Below, one piece after another: positions 5,834 through 11,416 of a DNA stretch of 11,416 bases. The translations under genes and the position numbers were made by a program. Location: NCBI GenBank assembly GCA_946562005.1, contig CAMNVD010000033.1, positions 1-11,416 on the forward strand, read 5' to 3'. The DNA comes from an uncultured Clostridia bacterium. Its GTDB lineage: Bacteria > Bacillota > Dehalobacteriia > UBA4068 > JAAVYR01. Below the pieces are notes generated by a model, which was not told where the DNA came from, made no database searches, and saw only the letters and a list, made by a program, of their open reading frames with translations. Within the stretch, counting starts at the first letter, position 1. Every line of letters begins with the position of its first letter.

Positions 5834-6160
5834 TTGACCAAAAAGAAATTACATGTTAAAAAAGGCGACACTGTGGTAGTAATCACAGGGAAAGATGCCG
5901 GTAAAAAAGGTACCATTCTTTCTGTTGATACCAAAGCCGGTCGGGTATACGTAGACAAGGTCAATATTGTTAAACGGCACACAAAACCTACCCAAGCAGC
6001 GCCACAAGGTGGCATTGTGGAAAAGGAAGCAGCAATTGATAGCTCCAACGTGATGCTCTATTGCAGCAAATGTAGCCGGCCTGTTCGTATCGCAAAAGAA
6101 AATGTCGCAGGTAAAAGCGTAAGAAAATGCGCAAAATGCGGTCAGGTATTTGATAAATAA
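5834..6160 (+). CDS. rplX: 50S ribosomal protein L24, zinc-ribbon type
   Basis: The product is 108 residues from TTG 5834; the in-frame ATG at 5819 would give 113. The KOW domain is clear: LHVKKGDTVVVITGKDAGKKGTIL (6-29), followed by NIVKRHTKPTQAAPQGGI (44-61). The C-terminal part has two CXXC pairs, Cys77/Cys80 and Cys99/Cys102 (CSKC and CAKC), a probable zinc ribbon as in the C+ form of L24. L24 initiates 50S assembly near the 5' end of 23S rRNA. The TTG start is preferred because of the well-placed GGAGGTGA. It ends 23 nt before rplE. Confidence 0.95.
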   Translation: MTKKKLHVKKGDTVVVITGKDAGKKGTILSVDTKAGRVYVDKVNIVKRHTKPTQAAPQGGIVEKEAAIDSSNVMLYCSKCSRPVRIAKENVAGKSVRKCAKCGQVFDK

Positions 6161-6183
6161 CAAAGGAAGGAGGTCCTGAAGAA

Positions 6184-6726
6184 ATGTCTAGGCTAAAAGA
6201 AAAATACACACAAGAAATCCTGCCACAATTACAAGAAAAATTGGGCATTAAAAATGTGATGCAAGTCCCAAGACTTGAAAAAGTGGTTATCAATATGGGT
6301 TTAGGTGAAGCAATCCAAAACTCTAAAGCTTTGGACGCTGCAGTAAGCGATTTGACTGCTATTGCCGGTCAAAAGCCTATTGTAACAAGAGCCAAAAAAT
6401 CTATTGCATCCTTTAAATTACGGGAAGGTATGCCTATTGGTTGCAAAGTAACCTTGCGCGGCGACCGGATGTATGATTTTGTAGATAAATTCATTTCTAT
6501 TACATTACCTCGGGTAAGAGACTTCAAAGGTGTTTCTCCTCGTTCCTTTGATGGTAGAGGAAACTACACCGTAGGTGTAAAAGAACAATTAATCTTCCCA
6601 GAAATCGATTATGATAAAATCGACCGTCTGAGAGGCTTAGAAGTGTCTTTTGTGACCAGCGCACAGACAGACGAAGAATGTCGGGAATTGTTGAAGTTGA
6701 TAGGGATGCCTTTCAGCGAAAAGTAG
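6184..6726 (+). CDS. rplE: 50S ribosomal protein L5
   Basis: This 180-residue L5 contains NVMQVPRLEKVVINMGLGEA (24-43), the AGQKPIVTRAKKSIASFKLREGMPIGCKVTLRG stretch (61-93), and VSPRSFDGRGNYTVGVKEQLIFPEI (117-141), all typical of the family. L5 binds 5S rRNA with L18 and forms an inter-subunit bridge near the P-site tRNA elbow. AAGGAGGT (6167-6174) stands 9 nt before the ATG. The length is the normal one for bacteria and I see no anomaly. Confidence 0.98.
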   Translation: MSRLKEKYTQEILPQLQEKLGIKNVMQVPRLEKVVINMGLGEAIQNSKALDAAVSDLTAIAGQKPIVTRAKKSIASFKLREGMPIGCKVTLRGDRMYDFVDKFISITLPRVRDFKGVSPRSFDGRGNYTVGVKEQLIFPEIDYDKIDRLRGLEVSFVTSAQTDEECRELLKLIGMPFSEK

Positions 6727-6766
6727 TAGTTATTGGTGGATAGCCAAAAGACAAGGAGGGAAACCT

Positions 6767-6952
6767 GTGGCAAAAACATCCATGAAAGTAAAGCAACAAC
6801 GGACACCGAAATTTACCGTTCGGGGATATAATCGCTGCAAAGTTTGCGGTCGTCCTCATGGCTATATGCGGAAATTTGGTCTTTGCCGTATTTGCTTCCG
6901 TGAACTAGCCTATAAAGGAGAAATCCCTGGTATTACCAAATCCAGTTGGTAG
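6767..6952 (+). CDS. rpsZ: 30S ribosomal protein S14, type Z (zinc-binding)
   Basis: This short form of S14 has 61 residues, with a CXXC-X12-CXXC zinc site at Cys24, Cys27, Cys40 and Cys43 (CKVCGRPH ... CRICFREL) and the terminal GEIPGITKSSW. S14 is a late 30S head protein beside S3, S10 and S19. Bacillota, Actinobacteria and others carry this zinc form in the spc operon, while a longer zinc-free paralogue may exist elsewhere and be induced under zinc limitation. The start is GTG 6767 with AAGGAGGG 6 nt upstream. It is also commonly annotated as rpsN. Confidence 0.97.
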   Translation: MAKTSMKVKQQRTPKFTVRGYNRCKVCGRPHGYMRKFGLCRICFRELAYKGEIPGITKSSW

Positions 6953-6983
6953 AAGGGGTATTTGAGGAAGGAGGTTAACAATA

Positions 6984-7382
6984 ATGGTTGTAACTGATCC
7001 AATTGCCGATTTCCTGACAAGGATCCGCAATGCTAATATGGTATATATGGATAAGGTAGAAATACCAGGTTCCAAAACTAAATTAGGTTTGGCCAACATC
7101 ATGAAAGCAGAAGGCTTTGTGAAAGATGTTGAATTCATTGAGGATGGCAAACAAGGGATTATTCGAGTATATCTGAAATACGGTGCTAACAAAGAAAGAG
7201 TTATCACTGGTTTAAAAAGAATCTCTAAGCCGGGCCTTAGAGTATATGCACAAAAAGATGAGCTGCCAAAAGTATTAGGCGGACTGGGTATCGCTGTTGT
7301 TTCTACTTCACAAGGTTTGATGACAGATAAAGCGGCAAGAAAAGCTGGCTGCGGCGGCGAAGTCCTTTGCTATATCTGGTAA
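6984..7382 (+). CDS. rpsH: 30S ribosomal protein S8
   Basis: The 132-residue product opens with the DPIADFLTRIRNAN motif (5-18), has a central GIIRVYLKYG strand (58-67) and ends with the signature STSQGLMTDKAARKAGCGGEVLCYIW (107-132). S8 is a primary 16S rRNA-binding protein and, in E. coli, the repressor of the spc operon acting near L5; I see no comparable copy of its rRNA target here by eye. AAGGAGGT (6968-6975) lies 8 nt before ATG 6984. Confidence 0.98.
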   Translation: MVVTDPIADFLTRIRNANMVYMDKVEIPGSKTKLGLANIMKAEGFVKDVEFIEDGKQGIIRVYLKYGANKERVITGLKRISKPGLRVYAQKDELPKVLGGLGIAVVSTSQGLMTDKAARKAGCGGEVLCYIW

Positions 7383-7412
7383 AAAACAAAGGTACAATAG
7401 GAGGTGGATTGA

Positions 7413-7955
7413 ATGTCTCGTATTGGCAGATTACCTATTGAAATACCTGCAGGTGTTGAAGTAAAAATTAACGGTTGCCAGGTAGAGGTAAAAGGGCCGA
7501 AAGGTGTTCAAACAAAACATTTTTCTTCTGAAATCGGGATTGCTATGGAAGATGGGCACATCTTGGTAACTCGTTCTTCCGAAGATGCAAATCATAGAGC
7601 ATTGCATGGTTTGACCCGGGCTTTAATTGCAAATATGGTAAAAGGGGTTACTACCGGTTTTGAAAAGAACTTGGAATTAGTAGGCGTTGGTTATCGTGCT
7701 GCAAAACAAGGCGCAAAATTGGTATTGAATGTAGGTTATTCCAATCCTGTAGAAATGGATGTTCCTGAAGGTTTGGAAATTGACGTTCCTGCTCCTACCA
7801 AAATCACAATTATGGGTGCAGATAAAGAAAAAGTTGGCGCATTTGCTGCTAACGTACGGTCTGTAAGACCACCGGAACCATACAAAGGCAAAGGTATTAA
7901 ATACCAAGACGAAGTAATCCGTCGGAAAGCCGGTAAAACTGGCGCTAAAAAATAA
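7413..7955 (+). CDS. rplF: 50S ribosomal protein L6
   Basis: This 180-residue L6 starts MSRIGRLPIEIPAGVEVKI, has the VKGPKG turn (26-31), TRALIANMVKGVTTGFEKNLELVGVGYRA (68-96) and the C-terminal motif RPPEPYKGKGIKYQDE (152-167). It consists of two repeated L6-type domains. L6 supports the sarcin-ricin loop region, where translation GTPases bind. The ribosome binding site AGGAGGTG (7399-7406) is 6 nt before the ATG. The following gap to rplR is 50 nt, in which I see nothing notable. Confidence 0.98.
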   Translation: MSRIGRLPIEIPAGVEVKINGCQVEVKGPKGVQTKHFSSEIGIAMEDGHILVTRSSEDANHRALHGLTRALIANMVKGVTTGFEKNLELVGVGYRAAKQGAKLVLNVGYSNPVEMDVPEGLEIDVPAPTKITIMGADKEKVGAFAANVRSVRPPEPYKGKGIKYQDEVIRRKAGKTGAKK

Positions 7956-8005
7956 TCGACGGTGTGAAAAGATTTATCAGGCTTCTTAGGAAGGAAGTGA
8001 GCTAA

Positions 8006-8368
8006 GTGTTTAAAAAAGTAAATAGAAAAGCAGTCCGGGCTAAAAAACATTATCGTTTGCGCAGATATATTTCCGGGACTCCTGCCTGCCCAAGATTAGC
8101 TGTTTTCCGTAGCGCTAAACATATCTATGCTCAAATCATAGATGACACCAAAGGCGTTACCTTAGCAGCTGCCTCTACTTTGGATGCTTCTTTGAAAGGA
8201 AACTATGGCGGTAACAAAGAAGCAGCAAAGAACGTAGGCTTACTCATTGCTAAAAAGGCACAGGAAAAAGGAATCAAAGCAGTTGTTTTTGACCGTGGCG
8301 GTCTCCTCTATCATGGTCGTGTAGCAGCTCTTGCTGAAGGCGCACGTGAAGGTGGATTAGACTTTTAG
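8006..8368 (+). CDS. rplR: 50S ribosomal protein L18
   Basis: The 120-residue product has a basic N-terminus, GTPACPRLAVFRSAKHIYAQIIDD (24-47), and the canonical C-terminal FDRGGLLYHGRVAALAEGAREGGLDF (95-120). L18 binds 5S rRNA and anchors it with L5 to the central protuberance. The start codon is GTG 8006, preceded by AGGAAGGAAGTGA (7988-8000), a weaker Shine-Dalgarno sequence than its neighbours have. Cys28 replaces what is usually an arginine or lysine in the GT..RPRL motif as I recall it. Confidence 0.97.
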   Translation: MFKKVNRKAVRAKKHYRLRRYISGTPACPRLAVFRSAKHIYAQIIDDTKGVTLAAASTLDASLKGNYGGNKEAAKNVGLLIAKKAQEKGIKAVVFDRGGLLYHGRVAALAEGAREGGLDF

Positions 8369-8393
8369 TCCAAGGACAAAAGGAGGTTAACAG

Positions 8394-8894
8394 ATGTCTA
8401 AAATAGATGCCAATAATCTGGAATTAACCGAAAGAGTGGTTAATATTAACCGGGTTGCAAAAGTTGTAAAAGGCGGTCGCCGTTTCAGCTTTAGCGCATT
8501 GGTTGTTGTGGGTGATGGCGCAGGTCATGTTGGCGTAGGCATGGGGAAAGCTGCCGAAGTACCTGAAGCTATCCGCAAAGCAGTAGAAGACGCAAAGAAA
8601 AACTTAATCTTTGTACCTTTGGTAGAGGGTACTATTCCTCACCAAATCACAGGGATTTATGGTGCAGGCAAAGTATTATTAAAACCTGCTGCAGAAGGTA
8701 CTGGGGTAATTGCAGGCGGTCCTGTACGTGCCGTACTTGAATTAGTAGGAATTACCAACATTCTGACCAAATCCTTAGGCTCTAACAATGCTATTAACAT
8801 GGTAAAAGCAACCATGCAAGGTTTGGGTTCTTTGAAAACTGTGGAACAAGTAGCAAAACTTAGAGGTCTAACGATTGAGCAAGTGTTGAACTAG
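8394..8894 (+). CDS. rpsE: 30S ribosomal protein S5
   Basis: This 166-residue S5 has the N-terminal double-stranded RNA-binding domain with RVAKVVKGGRRFSFSALVVVGDGAGHVGVGMGKA split over residues 20-53, and the C-terminal ribosomal S5 domain with LLKPAAEGTGVIAGGPVRAVLELVGI (95-120) and KSLGSNNAINMVKAT (126-140). S5 helps form the mRNA entry channel and affects decoding fidelity; changes in the N-terminal loop are known to confer spectinomycin resistance. AAAGGAGGT lies just upstream of ATG 8394 with good spacing. I see nothing unusual. Confidence 0.98.
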   Translation: MSKIDANNLELTERVVNINRVAKVVKGGRRFSFSALVVVGDGAGHVGVGMGKAAEVPEAIRKAVEDAKKNLIFVPLVEGTIPHQITGIYGAGKVLLKPAAEGTGVIAGGPVRAVLELVGITNILTKSLGSNNAINMVKATMQGLGSLKTVEQVAKLRGLTIEQVLN

Positions 8895-8909
8895 AAGGGG
8901 GGACGCAAA

Positions 8910-9095
8910 GTGGCAAAAATTAAAGTAAGCTTAGTGAAAAGTGTTATCGGCTGTCCAAAAGACCAACGGGAAACTGTGAAGTCTTTGGGATTAGGGAAAC
9001 TTCATAGCAGCGCAGTCCACAACGATACTCCCGATATTTGCGGCAAAGTACGTAAAGTGTGTCATTTGGTTAAGGTAGAACCAGTTAACGAATAA
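8910..9095 (+). CDS. rpmD: 50S ribosomal protein L30
   Basis: This 61-residue protein with the L30 pattern starts from GTG 8910: KVSLVKSVIGCPKDQRETVKSLGLGKL (5-31), VHNDTPDICGKVRKVCHLV (36-54). AGGGGGGA (8896-8903) provides the ribosome binding site. L30 is a small late-assembly protein of the large subunit, absent in some bacteria. It carries three cysteines (15, 44, 51). Two of them occupy the positions usually held by arginine (IGRP and IRG), and the third lies where alanine or serine is usual, judging from memory of the family. The fit to L30 is otherwise good. Confidence 0.97.
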   Translation: MAKIKVSLVKSVIGCPKDQRETVKSLGLGKLHSSAVHNDTPDICGKVRKVCHLVKVEPVNE

Positions 9096-9114
9096 AATCA
9101 GGGAGGTGTAAGTA

Positions 9115-9552
9115 ATGAATTTGAATGAATTAGCCCCAGCTCCAGGGTCCAAGAAAACTCCTACCAGAAAGGGGAGAGGGATTGGCTCCGGCTTAGGTAA
9201 AACTTCCGGGAAAGGTCATAAAGGTCAAAAAGCCCGTTCCGGCGGTGGGGTACGCCCTGGTTTTGAAGGTGGTCAGATGCCATTGCATCGTCGTCTGCCA
9301 AAACGTGGGTTTACCAATATCTTCAAAAAGGAAATCGTTAACGTTGATTTGGGCGATTTGAACTGCTTTGAAGACGGTACCGTAGTTACCGAAATCTTGC
9401 TTTATGAAGCAGGCTTGATTAAAGGCGTGAAAGATGGTGTGAAGGTTCTCAACAATGGAGAATTAACCAAAAAATTGACTGTAGAAGTAAACTGCAGCAA
9501 AGGCGCCGAAGAAAAAATTACTGCACTTGGCGGCAAAGTAGAGGTGAAATAA
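9115..9552 (+). CDS. rplO: 50S ribosomal protein L15
   Basis: The 145-residue product starts with LNELAPAPGSKK and has the long glycine- and lysine-rich N-terminal extension GRGIGSGLGKTSGKGHKGQKARSGGGVRPGFEGGQMPLHRRLPKRGF split over 20-66, which threads through 23S rRNA. The globular C-terminal domain follows (VNVDLGDLNCF from 76). L15 is a central 50S assembly protein. GGGAGGTG (9101-9108) precedes the ATG. It ends 1 nt before the secY start, so translation of secY is probably coupled to it. Confidence 0.98.
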   Translation: MNLNELAPAPGSKKTPTRKGRGIGSGLGKTSGKGHKGQKARSGGGVRPGFEGGQMPLHRRLPKRGFTNIFKKEIVNVDLGDLNCFEDGTVVTEILLYEAGLIKGVKDGVKVLNNGELTKKLTVEVNCSKGAEEKITALGGKVEVK

Positions 9553-9553
9553 T

Positions 9554-10813
9554 ATGTTTTCTACTCTCGCACAAGCTTGGAAAATCCCGGAATTAAGAAA
9601 GAAAATCATGTTTACGCTTTGTATGTTCTTGGTTTTCAGAATTGGGAGTCATATCCCGGTGCCGGGCATTAACCCTGAAATCTTGGCGCAAATGATGTCT
9701 ACCAGCGGCAATTTGTTCGGCTTTGTCGATATTATTTCCGGGGGGGCATTCAAGAGCTTTACCGTCTTTGCTATGGGGATTATGCCATACATTAACGCAT
9801 CCATTATTGTGCAGTTATTGACTATGGTGATTCCTTATTTTGAAAGACTGTCTAAAGAAGGTCCTGAAGGCAGAAAGAAAATGCAACAGATTGTCCGTTA
9901 TGGCGCTGTTGTCTTAGGTTTCTTGCAAGGTCTTGCTATGGCTATTTATTTGAAAAATGCTATGGTAAATCCAGGATTCTTTTCCACCATTGTGGTATGT
10001 GTTTCCTTGACTGCCGGTACTGCATTCTTGATGTGGCTCGGTGAGTTGATTACTGAAAAGGGCATCGGTAATGGGATTTCCCTGATTATCTTCGCTGGTA
10101 TCGTTTCTCGTGTGCCAAGTGGTTTGGTTACCATGTATGAATATGTGAAAACCGGGGAAGCAAACATTATCGTAGCGGTTCTTTTCTTAGTTTTTGCTGT
10201 TGCTTGTATTGCTGGTGTTATTACTATACAAGAAGGGCAACGGAAAATCCCTGTGCAGTATGCAAAAAGAGTGGTAGGCCGCAGAGTTTATGGCGGACAA
10301 AGCAGTCATATTCCAATGAAAGTGAACCAATCTGGTGTTATTCCAATCATTTTTGCAATGACCATTTTGATGTTCCCTACTACCATTGCGGGCTTCTTCC
10401 CAAATAATGGATTCGCACAGGGGATTACCAAAGTGCTCAGCTTCCAACATCCTTTGTATATTTTCTTATATGCATTGTTGGTTGTATTGTTCACTTATTT
10501 CTATACTGCTGTATCCTTTAATCCTGCTGATGTTGCAGAAAACTTGAAAAAACAAGGCGGTTTTATCCCAGGGCTACGTCCAGGGAAACCAACTGCTGAC
10601 TATTTGGACAGAGTTCTTTCCCGTATTACCTTGGCAGGGGCTGCATTCCTTGCAATCATCGCTGTTATGCCTAGCATTGCTATGAGCATTACTGGCTGGA
10701 ACTTGTATTTTGGTGGTACCAGCTTATTGATTGCCATTGGTGTAGCATTAGATACAACAAAACAAATTGAAGCACAAATGTTAATGCGTCATTATCAAGG
10801 GTTTATGAAATAG
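9554..10813 (+). CDS. secY: Preprotein translocase subunit SecY
   Basis: SecY is the channel of the SecYEG translocon in the cytoplasmic membrane. The 419-residue product shows about ten hydrophobic segments, at roughly 16-36, 72-94, 112-134, 143-165, 172-190, 203-225, 259-282, 300-321, 356-376 and 384-400, with the plug region near 52-70 (SGNLFGFVDIISGGAF). Family motifs include FRIGSHIPVPGIN (28-40), GIMPYINASIIVQLL (75-89), the C5 cytosolic loop KRVVGRRVYGGQSSHIPMKVNQSGVIPIIFA (238-268) that contacts SecA and ribosomes, NPADVAENLKKQGGFIPG (323-340) and LDRVLSRITLAGA (351-363). It lies 1 nt after rplO, with AGAGGTG as ribosome binding site inside it, and 17 nt before adk. The length is slightly short but normal. 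Confidence 0.98.
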   Translation: MFSTLAQAWKIPELRKKIMFTLCMFLVFRIGSHIPVPGINPEILAQMMSTSGNLFGFVDIISGGAFKSFTVFAMGIMPYINASIIVQLLTMVIPYFERLSKEGPEGRKKMQQIVRYGAVVLGFLQGLAMAIYLKNAMVNPGFFSTIVVCVSLTAGTAFLMWLGELITEKGIGNGISLIIFAGIVSRVPSGLVTMYEYVKTGEANIIVAVLFLVFAVACIAGVITIQEGQRKIPVQYAKRVVGRRVYGGQSSHIPMKVNQSGVIPIIFAMTILMFPTTIAGFFPNNGFAQGITKVLSFQHPLYIFLYALLVVLFTYFYTAVSFNPADVAENLKKQGGFIPGLRPGKPTADYLDRVLSRITLAGAAFLAIIAVMPSIAMSITGWNLYFGGTSLLIAIGVALDTTKQIEAQMLMRHYQGFMK

Positions 10814-10830
10814 TAAAAGGAGGTAACCAG

Positions 10831-11416
10831 ATGCGTATCGTATTTTTAGGACCTCCCGGTGCTGGAAAAGGCACTCAAGCTGTGGAAATCATTGAAAAAT
10901 TAGGTGTTCCTCATGTTGCTACCGGTGATATGCTGAGAGCAAGCATTAAAAATGAAACACCTCTGGGTATGGAAGCGAAAAAATATATGGACCAAGGATT
11001 ATTGGTTCCAGATGAAGTAACCATCCGTATTACCGGAGAACGGATTTCCCAGCCTGATTGTGCAAACGGTTTTTTACTAGATGGCTTTCCGCGGACTCTT
11101 GCCCAAGCTGAAGCGCTGGATAAACTTCTTGCTGATATGGGTATCCAATTAGATGCAGTGATTAATCTCCAGGTGCCTGAAGAAGTATTGATTCCAAGAC
11201 TTACTGGGCGTAGAGTTTGCAGGAATTGCGGCGCATCTTTCCATATGGTGTTTAACCCACCTGCATCTGATGGGGTATGTGATAGGTGTGAAGGAGAGCT
11301 TTACCAAAGAAGTGATGATAACGAAGAAACGGCTGCAAATCGTTTGTCTGTTTATAACACACAAACTGCTCCGTTAATCGCTTATTATCAGGAAAAAGGC
11401 GTTCTCAAGAACATTG
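10831..11416 (+). CDS. adk: Adenylate kinase, 3'-truncated by window edge
   Basis: The product reads open from ATG 10831 to the edge (195 codons plus one base); the family has about 215 residues, so some 20 are missing. Adenylate kinase catalyses ATP + AMP to 2 ADP in the cytoplasm. The P-loop GPPGAGKGT is at 7-15, DGFPRT at 84-89 (AMP site), and TGRRVC at 125-130. The LID domain carries four cysteines at 130, 133, 150 and 153 (CRNC ... CDRC), the zinc-binding LID typical of many Gram-positive enzymes. AAAGGAGGT lies just upstream. The secY-adk order is common, usually followed by map and infA. Confidence 0.98.
   Translation, partial: MRIVFLGPPGAGKGTQAVEIIEKLGVPHVATGDMLRASIKNETPLGMEAKKYMDQGLLVPDEVTIRITGERISQPDCANGFLLDGFPRTLAQAEALDKLLADMGIQLDAVINLQVPEEVLIPRLTGRRVCRNCGASFHMVFNPPASDGVCDRCEGELYQRSDDNEETAANRLSVYNTQTAPLIAYYQEKGVLKNI

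Noticed and set aside
52..10830. Search for a hidden novel system, mobile element or CRISPR repeats
   Set aside because: Almost the whole span is filled by recognisable, intact core genes in canonical order; no repeats longer than the short ones listed, no insertion ends and no foreign genes were seen.

Overview
The window is a continuous stretch of the bacterial str-S10-spc ribosomal-protein gene cluster, all on the + strand. It runs from the last 16 codons of tuf (EF-Tu) through a complete S10 block (rpsJ-rplC-rplD-rplW-rplB-rpsS-rplV-rpsC-rplP-rpmC-rpsQ) and a complete spc block (rplN-rplX-rplE-rpsZ-rpsH-rplF-rplR-rpsE-rpmD-rplO-secY). It ends inside adk (adenylate kinase), which is cut by the window edge after 195 codons. 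Gene order is the classical one, and I see no insertion, mobile element, CRISPR array, tRNA or rRNA.

The organism is most likely an anaerobic member of the Bacillota (Firmicutes). Pointers are the strong AGGAGG-type ribosome binding sites before nearly every gene, the short zinc-binding (type Z) S14, the zinc-ribbon L24, a zinc-LID adenylate kinase, the adjacent tuf-rpsJ layout, frequent GTG/TTG starts and many cysteines in ribosomal proteins. The wording of some proteins (for example the GRAD...RTSHIT segment of L22) is reminiscent of Negativicutes, but that is an impression from memory and not a proven placement.

Layout: 1-51 is the end of tuf. 52-216 is a 165-nt non-coding gap with a perfect 14-bp hairpin followed by a weaker foldable leader. 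217-5413 is the S10 block. 5444-10813 is the spc block ending in secY. 10831-11416 is partial adk. Most gaps are 0-60 nt and two gene pairs overlap (rplD/rplW by 1 nt, rplP/rpmC by 11 nt), which suggests one long transcript with translational coupling. The exceptions are the tuf-rpsJ gap (165 nt) and the rpsJ-rplC gap (133 nt). These are the only places with room for regulatory RNA, and both contain plausible secondary structure; the second also contains a possible 20-codon mini-ORF. No stretch above 300 nt lacks a gene.

Together the genes supply about half of the ribosomal proteins of both subunits, the central channel of the Sec protein-export machinery, and adenylate kinase. The coding content is ordinary. 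I found no undescribed multi-gene system. The observations worth following up are the two structured gaps, the unusual cysteine content of several ribosomal proteins, and the non-ATG starts.
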